DNA from: Bacteroidota bacterium
GTDB lineage: Bacteria > Bacteroidota > Ignavibacteria > Ignavibacteriales > SURF-24
Assembly: GCA_030706145.1 (NCBI GenBank)
Contig: JAUZPB010000024.1
Location: 1 to 47,627, forward strand
Direction: 5' to 3'
DNA length: 47,627 nucleotides
Made by a program: the position numbers and the translations under genes. Below, piece after piece: positions 8,923-17,723 of this stretch; positions within the stretch are counted from its first letter, which is position 1; the number at the start of each line of letters is the position of its first letter. The notes under the pieces were generated by a model, which saw only the letters and a list, made by a program, of their open reading frames with translations, searched no databases and was not told the origin of the DNA.

Positions 8923-8969
8923 TATAAAACATATTTTCATTATATTTTCGCCCGAAAATATGTTTTATA
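8923..8969. promoter_or_regulatory. 16-bp perfect inverted repeat in the ABC gene leader
   Basis: TATAAAACATATTTTC (8923-8938) and its exact reverse complement (8954-8969) with a 15-base loop. A second copy of ATATTTTC at 8942-8949 can compete for the same right arm through a tight GCCC loop, giving two mutually exclusive hairpins. The right arm ends 23 bases before the ABC ATPase start, so it is either an operator or a leader RNA structure. Confidence 0.5.
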
Positions 8970-8992
8970 AATATTCACAGAGAAATTTATAA

Positions 8993-9784
8993 ATGGCTAG
9001 TGAAAAGAAGGTAATTGAGATCAAAAATGTTAAGACATATGTTGAGCAAACAAAAGTATTCGATGGTTTTTCACTTGATATAAGTTTAGGTTGCAGTACA
9101 GCAATATTAGGCCCCAATGGGGCAGGCAAAACAACATTATTAAAACTTTTAACCAGGGACATCTACCCAGTTTATAGTGAAGGCAGCTACATAAAGATAT
9201 TAGGACAAGACAGGTGGAACATATGGGAGTTACGTTCACGTATGGGAATTGTTTCTGATTATTTACAGGCAAATTATCCTTACTATGCAATAGGAGTAAA
9301 TGTAGTATTATCAGGATATTATTCGAGCCTTGACACCTGGTCACACCAGGAATTCAGCAAGGATAAAATTGAGAAAGCAGAAGAGATAATGGAGATGCTA
9401 GGTATAGAAAATCTCAGGGACAGAGAATTTTCACGTATGTCAACAGGTCAGCAGAGGAGATTTTTGCTTGGCAGAGCTTTAATAAACCAGCCGGAGGTAC
9501 TTGTACTTGACGAACCAACAAGCGGACTGGATCTAAAGTCATCTTTCCAGTATTTAGATATCATAAGAGGACTTATCAGTAATGGTAAGACCATTGCGCT
9601 AGTCACCCATCAGATACATGAAATTCCGCCAGAGGTCTCAAGAGTCATACTTCTAAAAGATGGAGCAGTAGTCCTAGACGGAGAGAAAGACAGTGTACTA
9701 ACAGACAGCAATATTAGTGATCTATATGGAATTGGAGTTAAGCTCATAGAATCGAAGGGATTTTACCAGGCAATGCCAGCATAA
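8993..9784 (+). CDS. ABC transporter ATP-binding protein, orphan
   Basis: 263 residues with all nucleotide-binding motifs: Walker A LGPNGAGKTTLLKLL (about residues 38-52), Q-loop region near SDYLQ, signature MSTGQQRR, Walker B VLVLDEPTSGLDLK and H-loop LVTHQIHEIP. Sequence style resembles YlmA/ModF-like ATPases described as putative molybdate or metal ABC proteins, but no permease or binding-protein gene is adjacent, so the substrate is open. Start ATG 8993 has no clear Shine-Dalgarno, as is usual in this group. Upstream palindromes suggest it is individually regulated. Confidence 0.88.
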   Translation: MASEKKVIEIKNVKTYVEQTKVFDGFSLDISLGCSTAILGPNGAGKTTLLKLLTRDIYPVYSEGSYIKILGQDRWNIWELRSRMGIVSDYLQANYPYYAIGVNVVLSGYYSSLDTWSHQEFSKDKIEKAEEIMEMLGIENLRDREFSRMSTGQQRRFLLGRALINQPEVLVLDEPTSGLDLKSSFQYLDIIRGLISNGKTIALVTHQIHEIPPEVSRVILLKDGAVVLDGEKDSVLTDSNISDLYGIGVKLIESKGFYQAMPA

Positions 9785-9810
9785 AGTAAATTTATTTGAG
9801 GGTCTAAAAT

Positions 9811-9936
9811 ATGAAGAGCTCAGATGCAGCAAAAGAGCTCAGGTTAGACAAAGCAGTAAATGCTCTTATCATTAAGTATTTATTTGCGCTTTCCAATCTT
9901 GATGCGAGATTTACAGAATCGCCGATTGCCGTATAG
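9811..9936 (+). CDS. Possible small protein of 41 residues
   Basis: ATG 9811 to TAG 9936, preceded by GAGGG at 9798-9802 with 8-base spacing. The translation is amphipathic and helical-looking (KELRLDKAVNALIIKYLFAL) with no recognised family. It starts 26 bases after the ABC ATPase stop and could be co-transcribed. It may equally be the remnant of a longer gene. Confidence 0.3.
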   Translation: MKSSDAAKELRLDKAVNALIIKYLFALSNLDARFTESPIAV

Positions 9937-9991
9937 TCAAAGACCTTTTCTGAATACATGTTGTATCAGTAATCTGTTCGCGCTAACCTAT

Positions 9992-10033
9992 TTACAAAGT
10001 GTTATACGAGATTCCATGAAATTTACTTTGTAA
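9992..10033. repeat. 9-bp inverted repeat in the gap after the ABC gene
   Basis: TTACAAAGT (9992-10000) and ACTTTGTAA (10025-10033) are exact reverse complements around a 24-base loop. The rest of this gap (9937-10166) holds a tandem TTTATTAAAAG duplication at 10103-10124 and AAGGAG before the next start; no other gene is evident. May be part of a terminator or operator. Confidence 0.3.
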
Positions 10034-10166
10034 TAATATAGTTGTAATATATTATATTTACTTATGGCCCGCTTGTTATCAGCCTAAAACAAAAATAGCT
10101 TTTTTATTAAAAGTTTATTAAAAGCAAAGCAGCTACATTATTTTCCAAATTAGAAGGAGAAAACTA

Positions 10167-11249
10167 ATGAAGTCATTTAAGCTGAAGTCATTTAAGCTGT
10201 ATCTTCTGGCATTTGTCCTACTAGTAACATTAAAGCTACAATCACAGAATCTTCCACAGGTAGAAGTCAGTCCACACGCAAAAGTAATTCAAGAGGTTGG
10301 TCTTAGTGAAGTAACAATTGATTATCACAGGCCAGCAGTAAAAGGGCGAGAGATCTGGAACAAATTAGTTCCATATGGGATGACCAATCTTGGATTTGGT
10401 ACAGCAAAAGAGTCCCCATGGCGAGCCGGAGCAAATGAAAACACCACAATTTCTTTTTCAGATGATGTAAAGATAAATGGGCAGGATCTACCTGCAGGTA
10501 CATATGGTCTTCACATGATAGTAACAGAAAAAGATTGGACAATAATATTTAATAAAGAAAATACAGCCTGGGGAAGTTTCTTCTATGATCCACAAATGGA
10601 TGCCTTAAGAGTAACTGTAAGTCCTGAAAACTCCGATTTTACAGAGTGGCTTCAATATGGATTTGAGAATCTATCGGATAAGTCAGCCGACATATTTCTT
10701 AAGTGGGAGAAGAAAAAAATAAAATTCACTGCCAGTTTTGATCTTGATAAGGTAGTTCTTGACAGATACAGAAAGGCTTTGGTGGGAATAGGAGGCTTCA
10801 ACGCGCAGACATATGAGCAGGCAGCAGCATATTGTATTTCAAGAAATATCAACTTGGATGAAGCTACAAAATGGATAGATCATTCAATTGAGATTCAGGA
10901 AAATGCTACAAACCTACTTACGAAGTCACAATTACTCGAAAAAATGGGACAGAAAGCAGAAGCTGAGGCTTTAACTAAAAAGGCTATTAGCATTGCATCA
11001 GAAAATGAATTAAACAGTTATGGATACAATTTAATGCTACAGCAAAACCAGATCGATAAGGCTCTTGAGATATTCAGGATCAATGTCGATAAACACCCTG
11101 AATCATGGAATGCTTACGACAGTCTTGCTGAAGCTTATGCCAGAAAAGGCAGCAGAGATGAAGCAATAAAATACTATAAAATGGCACTATCCAGGTCACC
11201 AAAGAGTCAAACGCAGAGAATACAAAAAGCAATTAGCAGTCTTCAATAA
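10167..11249 (+). CDS. DUF2911 domain protein with C-terminal TPRs, secreted
   Basis: 360 residues. Signal peptide MKSFKLKSFKLYLLAFVLLVTLKLQSQ, then a DUF2911 domain (about residues 28-185: PQVEVSPHAKVIQEVG, PAVKGREIWNKLVPYG, PWRAGANENTTISFS, LPAGTYGLHMI) and TPR-like helices (about 240-360) ending WNAYDSLAEAYARKGSRDEAIKYYK. DUF2911 proteins are widespread secreted proteins of Bacteroidetes with no defined biochemical role. AAGGAG at 10153-10158 precedes ATG 10167. The first ten codons after Met contain an exact 15-base tandem duplication encoding KSFKL twice, which lengthens the basic n-region of the signal peptide. Ends before a strong hairpin. Confidence 0.88.
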   Translation: MKSFKLKSFKLYLLAFVLLVTLKLQSQNLPQVEVSPHAKVIQEVGLSEVTIDYHRPAVKGREIWNKLVPYGMTNLGFGTAKESPWRAGANENTTISFSDDVKINGQDLPAGTYGLHMIVTEKDWTIIFNKENTAWGSFFYDPQMDALRVTVSPENSDFTEWLQYGFENLSDKSADIFLKWEKKKIKFTASFDLDKVVLDRYRKALVGIGGFNAQTYEQAAAYCISRNINLDEATKWIDHSIEIQENATNLLTKSQLLEKMGQKAEAEALTKKAISIASENELNSYGYNLMLQQNQIDKALEIFRINVDKHPESWNAYDSLAEAYARKGSRDEAIKYYKMALSRSPKSQTQRIQKAISSLQ

Positions 11250-11316
11250 ATCTATTCATAATATAAATTGAAGATCTTTTGTAAAGAAGGTCAATTCTGT
11301 CACATTAAGATTTCAC

Positions 11317-11366
11317 TTCCAGGAGAAAAATAATCGGTTTGAAAAAAGTTCTTTTTTCTCCTGGAA
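11317..11366 (+). terminator. Terminator-like hairpin after the DUF2911 gene
   Basis: A perfect 14-bp stem: TTCCAGGAGAAAAA (11317-11330) with its reverse complement at 11353-11366, loop 22 bases. Inside, GAAAAAA (11341-11347) and TTTTTTC (11352-11358) can form a competing short hairpin. The tail is only moderately T-rich, so termination is likely but not certain; the U-stretch in the right arm could also terminate when the inner hairpin forms. Confidence 0.5.
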
Positions 11367-11426
11367 TTTGTAAGTTTAGGCATTCCATAAAATCCATAAA
11401 ATAACTTTTAAGATGGGAATGCAATA

Positions 11427-12992
11427 ATGAAAGGCAAGAGTGCACGATTTTTAATTTCAGTTGTTTTTATTTTATTTTTTAGCGGCATAATAAATGCCCA
11501 GGCAACAACAGAAGCGCTTCCAAGGAGCACTCCAGAAAAAGAAGGAGTTTCTTCAAAAGGAATACTTAATTTTTTAGATGCAATTGAAAAAAGCAATCAT
11601 GAATTTCATAGTTTTATGTTTCTTCGTCATGGAAAGGTAATATCCGAAGGGTGGTGGAAACCATACAGTCCTGAACGTAAACATACAATGTACTCTTTAA
11701 GTAAAAGCTTTACCTCCACGGCAATAGGTTTTGCAGTAAGTGAAAAAAGACTTACAGTAAATGATAGAGTAATTTCCTTTTTCCCCAAAGAGCTTCCCGA
11801 TAGCATTAGTCCCAATCTTGCATCTTTAAGGATAAAAGATCTTTTAAGCATGTCAGCGGGCCAGGATCCTGAACCAACCTTTAGTGTAAGTGCAAAGGAC
11901 AGTAACTGGGTAAAAATACTATTATCTCTGCCAATTGTACATAAACCTGGTACAAAGTTCTTATACAACACACTTGCCACATACATGCTTTCTGCAATAA
12001 TACAGAAAGTAACAAAAGAGAAAGTAGTTGACTATCTTAGGCCCAGGTTGTTCGAGCCCTTAGGAATTCATGGTATGGATTGGGAAACAGATCCCATGGG
12101 TATTAACCTTGGTGGATGGGGTTTAAGAATAAAAACAGAGGATATGGCAAAGTTTGGGCAGTTTTATCTACAAAAGGGCAATTGGAAGGGCCATCAGATT
12201 TTGCCAAAAGAATGGATCGAAGAGGCAACGACAAAAAAGATAGATCAGTCACCTGAAGCATCACAATCAAAGAGAGATTCCAGTGATTGGCTGCAGGGAT
12301 ACTGTTACCAGTTCTGGCGCTGCAGGTATAATGCTTTCAGAGGAGACGGGGCATATGGTCAGTTTATTATTGTAATGCCAGAGCAGGATGCAGTTGTTGT
12401 AATTACTGCAGAATCAAATAACCTCCAGGATGAAATTAATCTGGTATGGAAATATTTATTGCCTGCCATAACTAATAAGGAACTTCCTGCAGATAATAAG
12501 GAAGCTAAAGCACTTAAAGAGAAGCTATCTACACTTTCACTTCCAATAGCCCCAAAGTCAGCTGATCCTGCAACTATTTCAGCTATTTCTGGTAAGATAT
12601 TTGCCACTGAGAAGAATGATAATGGCATTCAAAGTTTATCCTTTAAGTTTAATAATGGCACCTGCCAGCTTATAATTAAGAGTGATACTGCTGAATATAA
12701 GATTAACTTTTCCTCTGGAGTCTGGAACTTTGGAGAGACATCTATGCGAGGCCCCGATCTTTTTCCAGATGCAAAGACACATCTGGCAGAATTTGCCCAC
12801 AGCAAAATTGCAGGCAGCTACAACTGGAAAGATGAAAAAACATTAGAATTAACGCTTCGTTATATTGAAAGTCCTCATACAGAAAGGATCACCTGCCATT
12901 TTAGTGACAATAAAATTTTAGTGGAAATTCAGAAAAGCAGTGAGTCAAAGACCAAGAAAGCAGAAATAAAAGGTGAGATAAAGCAATTCTGA
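11427..12992 (+). CDS. Secreted serine hydrolase, beta-lactamase (class C/PBP4*) family
   Basis: 521 residues. Signal peptide to about residue 25 (SGIINAQA). The catalytic SxxK is S90-L-S-K93 in MYSLSKSFTS; the Tyr motif is FLYNTLATYML, the YNT variant frequent in Bacteroidetes serine hydrolases; the PF00144 domain runs to about residue 350 with GWGLRIKTEDMAKFGQFYL. The remaining 150 residues form a beta-rich C-terminal domain. Members include beta-lactamases, esterases and D-aminopeptidases, so substrate is not assigned. It is a single-gene unit flanked by terminator-like hairpins on both sides. Confidence 0.88.
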   Translation: MKGKSARFLISVVFILFFSGIINAQATTEALPRSTPEKEGVSSKGILNFLDAIEKSNHEFHSFMFLRHGKVISEGWWKPYSPERKHTMYSLSKSFTSTAIGFAVSEKRLTVNDRVISFFPKELPDSISPNLASLRIKDLLSMSAGQDPEPTFSVSAKDSNWVKILLSLPIVHKPGTKFLYNTLATYMLSAIIQKVTKEKVVDYLRPRLFEPLGIHGMDWETDPMGINLGGWGLRIKTEDMAKFGQFYLQKGNWKGHQILPKEWIEEATTKKIDQSPEASQSKRDSSDWLQGYCYQFWRCRYNAFRGDGAYGQFIIVMPEQDAVVVITAESNNLQDEINLVWKYLLPAITNKELPADNKEAKALKEKLSTLSLPIAPKSADPATISAISGKIFATEKNDNGIQSLSFKFNNGTCQLIIKSDTAEYKINFSSGVWNFGETSMRGPDLFPDAKTHLAEFAHSKIAGSYNWKDEKTLELTLRYIESPHTERITCHFSDNKILVEIQKSSESKTKKAEIKGEIKQF

Positions 12993-13069
12993 TCTATTGC
13001 CGGAAAAGCAAAAAGAATTATTTTTATTTCATAATTGTAAAAGATCTTTATATATTCCGGTACTATTTT

Positions 13070-13108
13070 TTGCAAGCAGAGTAAGTTATACTCTGCCTGC
13101 AATTTTTT
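13070..13108 (+). terminator. Intrinsic terminator after the serine hydrolase gene
   Basis: Stem 13070-13083 with 13089-13102 (14 positions, one A-C mismatch; core GCAGAGTA/TACTCTGC), 5-base loop, followed by six T at 13103-13108. The left flank has a matching T-run, so the structure is not symmetric for the other strand. About 78 bases after the stop at 12992. Confidence 0.8.
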
Positions 13109-13156
13109 AATAAATCTTAGATACGAAGTTTTATTGGAATCCAAGATAAAGATCAA

Positions 13157-14146
13157 ATGGCAGAAAAAAAACACAGTCTTTTCCTATCAAGGTTTATAAC
13201 TTTCGGCCTTTTAATAGTACTTCTTCTTTTCTTTTCCATACCTCTTAACTCCCAGGAACAGGTTTCAGAAAGCCATAAGGGCAGCGCAAATATAATAGCT
13301 TTTGTAAGTGATACACAGTCACCTATGTGGATAGAAAAATTATGGCTAAAGAGTGATAATAACGAAGAAGCAACGCGAGTACTTTTTTCCTCTCTACTAA
13401 GAGAGCCAGATATTTCGGCAGTTTTTCACCTTGGAGATATTACTCCAATGGGCTTCTTTGAATATGAGTGGAAAGATATAATGAAGTATATTAAAGAGTT
13501 AAACAAAAAAGGTATTCCCGTTTATCCTGCGATGGGAAACCACGAATACTTTATTTTTCCATCTGAGGGAGAAAAAGTCTTTTTCAGAAAATTTCCATAT
13601 ATAAGATCATCCTGGTATGAAAAGCAAATTGGATCTTTAGCTGTTGTCCTGCTAAACTCAAATTTTTCTCATCTTTCTGATGATGAAATAAAAGAGGAGC
13701 AAAAGTGGTATGAAAACAAAATTCATGAATTAGATGAAGATCCTAAAGTAAATGTAATAATTGTAGGGACGCATTATCCTCCCTATACAAACAGCAAAGT
13801 CATTGCTCCTTCTTCAAAAGTTGAAAGCTATTTTGTCCCCATATTTCTAAATAGTAAAAAATGCAAAATTTTCATAAGTGGGCATGCACACGCATTTGAG
13901 CACTTTCAGAAAGGAGGAAAGGATTTTATTGTAGCAGGAGGCGGTGGTGGACTATTGCAGCCTTTATATACAGGTAAAGAGCAACGCTTTAAGGATCTAT
14001 TCCCATATAAGACACAAAAGCGTATGTTTCATTATGTTCTATGCGAGCAGAAGGGTGATTCGTTGTACTTAAAGGTAAAAATGATCAGCTCTGACTTCCA
14101 CAAGTTTAATGAAGTTTATAAAATAGCAATTAGAGTTACAAAATAA
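13157..14146 (+). CDS. Secreted or anchored calcineurin-like metallophosphoesterase
   Basis: 329 residues. The N-terminus has a hydrophobic segment at 13-31 ending LNSQ, a signal peptide or anchor. Metallophosphoesterase motifs appear in order: FVSDTQ (D52, with Gln where many members have the DxH His), HLGDITPMG, AMGNHEYF, VGTHYPPY and ISGHAHAFEHF. These form a dinuclear metal site hydrolysing phosphoesters; family members act on proteins, nucleotides or lipids and the substrate here is unknown. Start ATG 13157 follows AAGATAAAGATCAA with no clear Shine-Dalgarno. Stand-alone between a terminator and an outer-membrane protein gene. Confidence 0.88.
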   Translation: MAEKKHSLFLSRFITFGLLIVLLLFFSIPLNSQEQVSESHKGSANIIAFVSDTQSPMWIEKLWLKSDNNEEATRVLFSSLLREPDISAVFHLGDITPMGFFEYEWKDIMKYIKELNKKGIPVYPAMGNHEYFIFPSEGEKVFFRKFPYIRSSWYEKQIGSLAVVLLNSNFSHLSDDEIKEEQKWYENKIHELDEDPKVNVIIVGTHYPPYTNSKVIAPSSKVESYFVPIFLNSKKCKIFISGHAHAFEHFQKGGKDFIVAGGGGGLLQPLYTGKEQRFKDLFPYKTQKRMFHYVLCEQKGDSLYLKVKMISSDFHKFNEVYKIAIRVTK

Positions 14147-14292
14147 GTCTCCAAAGAAAAAATATTTCTTTTTAACTAAGAATTTTCCGTAAAGCTGATA
14201 TTTCACACTATAATACTTATATGAAAAAAAACAGTTTTTTAATAATTTCAGCCCTCACTTAATTCATCTTTAACACAGAAAAGGAGAGTAAT

Positions 14293-14895
14293 ATGAAAAA
14301 GTTAGCAGTAGTTTTTAGTATTTTGTTATTATCCAGTATTAGTTTAATGGCACAGGTAGAAAAAGGGAGATTTGAATTATCTCTTTCAGGAACATTTGGC
14401 TCCTATTCAACAAAAAGCGAATACACAAGCGGAAGCTATAAGTCTTCACATGAAAGCGATGCTGTAAATTATGCAGTTCTTGCATTTCGTCCAGGATATT
14501 ACATTATAGATGGGTTAGAATTTGAGCCTGCAATATTTATGACGGCTGTAGAAAAAAATCCGCCCAGTTTCAGCATAAGTGGAAACCTGGCCTATAATTT
14601 TAAAATCCCAAATTCAACTGTAGTGCCATTTGTATTAGCCGGTTATGGTATAGGTAATGCAGTTCCTGTCCTTAGTAATATGCTTATGGGAAGATCCTCA
14701 GATAAAATGGATATAGGCATATTAAATCTTGGCTTAGGAGCAAAAGTATTTGTAAGCCAAAATGCAGCTTTAAGGGTCGAATATAACTACCAGAGATCTT
14801 CATTTGACGAAGAGTACACAGGTTACTACTCAAGTAAAGCAGAGTATACTATGAATATGCATAAAATACTATTCGGTGTTTCCTTATTCTTCTAA
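14293..14895 (+). CDS. Outer-membrane beta-barrel protein, small porin-like
   Basis: 200 residues with signal peptide MKKLAVVFSILLLSSISLMAQ and alternating hydrophobic/polar strands throughout (for example FELSLSGTFGSYS, LRVEYNYQRSSFD), ending in an aromatic C-terminal strand KILFGVSLFF, the classic outer-membrane insertion signal with terminal Phe. The length fits eight-stranded OmpA/OmpW/Opa-like barrels. No peptidoglycan-binding domain follows. AAAGGAGAG just before the start is a good ribosome site. Specific role not known. Confidence 0.85.
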   Translation: MKKLAVVFSILLLSSISLMAQVEKGRFELSLSGTFGSYSTKSEYTSGSYKSSHESDAVNYAVLAFRPGYYIIDGLEFEPAIFMTAVEKNPPSFSISGNLAYNFKIPNSTVVPFVLAGYGIGNAVPVLSNMLMGRSSDKMDIGILNLGLGAKVFVSQNAALRVEYNYQRSSFDEEYTGYYSSKAEYTMNMHKILFGVSLFF

Positions 14896-14941
14896 ACAGA
14901 GTCAAGATTACTTACCCATTTTATTAGCTAAAGAGTTCATA

Positions 14942-14981
14942 TACTATCCGGTATTTTTTAAACAAGAAATATCGGATAGTA
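14942..14981 (+). terminator. 15-bp hairpin after the barrel gene
   Basis: TACTATCCGGTATTT (14942-14956) pairs with 14967-14981 with one G-U wobble and a 10-base loop containing TTT. It lies 46 bases after the barrel stop. There is no downstream T-run, so it may be a terminator, an mRNA 3'-end stabiliser or an operator. Confidence 0.45.
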
Positions 14982-15090
14982 GTGAAAAAGTAAGTATATT
15001 TGCCTAGGAAAAGTGGACTTATAAAAAGGGATAGAGAGTAGTAGTCTAATTTGCCATTAGTGCAAAAGAAGTGATCTGGATGTTAATAAA

Positions 15091-16626
15091 ATGGAAGTTT
15101 CAAGCAGTAAAAATAATATTGTCCTTACTACATTTAATGCAAAATATATACACACCTCAATAGGCCTAAGATACCTTTTAGCAAATCTTAAGGATCTAAA
15201 AGAAACAAGCTGCATCCTGGAATTCGGCATCAATGACAATATAAGTCAAACCGCAGAGAAGATCTTAAGTAACTCACCATGCATAGTTGGTATTGGAGTT
15301 TATATCTGGAATGCGCTTCAGGTAAGTGAGCTTGTAAGTACAATTAAAAAAGTATCACCAAAGACCAAAGTTATTCTTGGGGGGCCTGAAGTAAGTCATC
15401 TGCCGCTTCGTGTAGATTTTTGTCAGGCAGATTACATTATACAAGGTGAAGGGGAAGTGACATTCTACAAGCTTTGCAAGGCACTTATTGATAATTCTAC
15501 CATATCAGAAGAAAAGATAATAAAATCCGAGACTCCGGAGATTAAGGAGATAGAACTACCCTACAGGTATTATACAGATAAAGATATAAAAGACAGGATA
15601 ATATATGTTGAAGCTTCAAGAGGATGCCCCTTCAGGTGTGAATTCTGCCTTTCTTCAATTGACAAAAAAGTAAGATATTTTAACTTAAGTAAACTTCTGC
15701 AAGAAATTGAACTCTTGTGGCAGAAAGGAGCGCGAAGCTTCAAATTCATTGACAGGACGTTTAACCTAAGGTCAGAAAGTACAAACCAGATACTTGACTA
15801 TTTCCTAAAGAAAGAGCCAGAATATTTTATACACTTTGAAGTTGTTCCGGACCAGCTTGAAGAAAGCACAAAAGAGAGGTTAAAGCAATTTCCAGAAGCT
15901 GCAATCCAGCTTGAAGTTGGCATTCAGACACTAAATCCAAAAACTGCAGAGAACATCAGCCGGAAGTTAAATTTCGAAAAGATAAAAGAAAACCTGGAGT
16001 TTCTTCAGAGATCGACAAAGGTATATTTGCATGTAGACCTTATAATTGGACTTCCAGGTGAAAGCATTGAAAGTTTTGCAGAGAACTTAAACCAACTGAC
16101 TCATCTTACAAATTCGGAAATACAGCTTGGGATACTAAAAAAACTATCCGGTACAACAATCTCCCGTCATGATGAAAGGTTTGGTATGGTATATTCCGAT
16201 ACACCTCCATATGAGATATTGCAAAACGATCTGATCTCTTTTCAAATGATGCAGAAAATGAAAAGATTTGCAAGGTTCTGGGATCTGGTATATAATAGCG
16301 GGAACTTTCAGAGTACTATAAAACTCATTTTAGATAGTGATGATGTTTTCAGCAATTTCTTTTCATTTTCCGAATGGATTTATTCCCAGACAGAATCGAC
16401 TTGGCAGATCTCACAATTAAGAATGGCAGAGTTAATATTTAATTATCTTGTTGTTTTAAGAAAGAAAGACAAAGCTGAAGCAGCAGATTCACTTATTGTA
16501 GATATGTTTAGGACAAATAACAGAAATGTTCCGAGATTTCTAAAAGACAGTTCATCTGGCATCTCTACTGAACAAAAGAAAAGCGAGCTAAATAAGATAA
16601 ACAAAAGGCAGAAGAAGCATCTTTAA
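15091..16626 (+). CDS. B12-binding-domain radical SAM protein, DUF4080 type
   Basis: 511 residues. An N-terminal cobalamin-binding-like domain (about 5-140: TFNAKYIHTSIGLRYLLANL, VGIGVYIWN, KVILGGPEVSH, YIIQGEGEVTF) is followed by a radical SAM domain with the CxxxCxxC cluster motif RGCPFRCEFCLSS (about residues 176-188) and LDLIIGLPGES-like segment VDLIIGLPGES. A DUF4080-type C-terminal part follows. Such proteins are predicted methyltransferases or related radical enzymes using S-adenosylmethionine and cobalamin; their substrates are unknown. It converges with the ornithine operon, stop to stop 7 bases apart, with no terminator visible between. Confidence 0.87.
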   Translation: MEVSSSKNNIVLTTFNAKYIHTSIGLRYLLANLKDLKETSCILEFGINDNISQTAEKILSNSPCIVGIGVYIWNALQVSELVSTIKKVSPKTKVILGGPEVSHLPLRVDFCQADYIIQGEGEVTFYKLCKALIDNSTISEEKIIKSETPEIKEIELPYRYYTDKDIKDRIIYVEASRGCPFRCEFCLSSIDKKVRYFNLSKLLQEIELLWQKGARSFKFIDRTFNLRSESTNQILDYFLKKEPEYFIHFEVVPDQLEESTKERLKQFPEAAIQLEVGIQTLNPKTAENISRKLNFEKIKENLEFLQRSTKVYLHVDLIIGLPGESIESFAENLNQLTHLTNSEIQLGILKKLSGTTISRHDERFGMVYSDTPPYEILQNDLISFQMMQKMKRFARFWDLVYNSGNFQSTIKLILDSDDVFSNFFSFSEWIYSQTESTWQISQLRMAELIFNYLVVLRKKDKAEAADSLIVDMFRTNNRNVPRFLKDSSSGISTEQKKSELNKINKRQKKHL

Positions 16627-16633
16627 GATGATG

Positions 16634-17695
16634 TTAAATTACTACCTTTTCAACGTATTCCGAAGTTGAAGCAGCAAGCAGTCCCCCATAGGCAAGGTCA
16701 AATTCCACAATATCGCCAACTTTATATTCTTTGCAGCATTCTGTAAAGTCAACCAGAAGGTGGTCGCTGCTTGCACCAAAAATACTAATGCATTTATCTC
16801 TTGGAATAATCCCTTCAACATTAATATCTTCCCTTCCGGCAGCGAGTATACCGCGTTTGCGCTTTCCTTTATCTGTAAAGACAGGTTTCTGTCCAAATGC
16901 ATCCATGCCTATTTGTCCAATAGGTACTGAAGGCTTTTCCTTTATCTCAATTATCTCAGCGGCAAAAGTAAAAGCGTCACGGTATGTTCCTTCAATTCTT
17001 TTACCGTAGGCTGTTTCTATTCCCAGGACGATAGATTCACCAAGCCGAAGCTGATTAATTCCCATTGGCATCTGACCGTTAAAGAGAAGGTAAAGGCTGC
17101 TTGAATTACCACCTGAAATAATTTCAAGTTTCGTATTGTATCTATTTTCAATTTGTCTGGCAAGGCGAATTAGCTCTCCAAGGTTTTCTTCATTAGGAAT
17201 GACTCCACCATAGCAGGTAAGATTAGTGCCGAGTCCTAAAAGGTCAATTCCTTTCATGCCAATTATCTGGCCAGCAAAGTCGACAACATTTTCATTCCAT
17301 ACTCCTTCACGCAAGTCACCAAGATCGGTCATCAAGATGACCTTATGAGTTTTATTTTTTCTTTGGGCAGCATTAGCTATTGCTCTTAAGGTCTCTATCT
17401 CAGAATTAAGGCTAAGGTCTGCATAATCCACCACATCGTCTGCCTGGGATTTCATAGGGATTCGAAGTAACATTTTAGGGACATTAAGGAATCGTAGTTT
17501 CTTAAGGTTTTCAAGCCTTGAATCTGCAATCATATATGCACCGCCGTCAACCATAGCCTGAGCTACCTCAGGAATTGCGCAGTATACTTTACTTACGGCC
17601 GCGACATTAATTCCGGATTTTTTACATCTATTAACAAGCAGATGCGTATTATGTTTAATTTTTTGTTTGTCAATGATAAGAGCAGGATATTTCAT
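16634..17695 (-). CDS. orr: Ornithine racemase, PLP-dependent (alanine racemase fold)
   Basis: 353 residues of the alanine/ornithine racemase family. The PLP lysine is K36 in NVAAVSKVYCA; other family marks are MIADSRLENLKKL, LMTDLGDLREGV, GLGTNLTCYGG, SGGNSSSLYLL and LRLGESIVLG. It interconverts L- and D-ornithine, supplying the D-isomer that OraSE needs. The assignment rests mainly on its position as last gene of the ord-ort-ora operon, matching the clostridial gene set; on sequence alone it would be called an alanine/ornithine racemase family enzyme. It starts 28 bases after the GlmL-like gene stop. Confidence 0.88.
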   Translation of the reverse strand: MKYPALIIDKQKIKHNTHLLVNRCKKSGINVAAVSKVYCAIPEVAQAMVDGGAYMIADSRLENLKKLRFLNVPKMLLRIPMKSQADDVVDYADLSLNSEIETLRAIANAAQRKNKTHKVILMTDLGDLREGVWNENVVDFAGQIIGMKGIDLLGLGTNLTCYGGVIPNEENLGELIRLARQIENRYNTKLEIISGGNSSSLYLLFNGQMPMGINQLRLGESIVLGIETAYGKRIEGTYRDAFTFAAEIIEIKEKPSVPIGQIGMDAFGQKPVFTDKGKRKRGILAAGREDINVEGIIPRDKCISIFGASSDHLLVDFTECCKEYKVGDIVEFDLAYGGLLAASTSEYVEKVVI

Positions 17696-17723
17696 AAGGT
17701 CATCTATAGAAATAATTCAAAGA

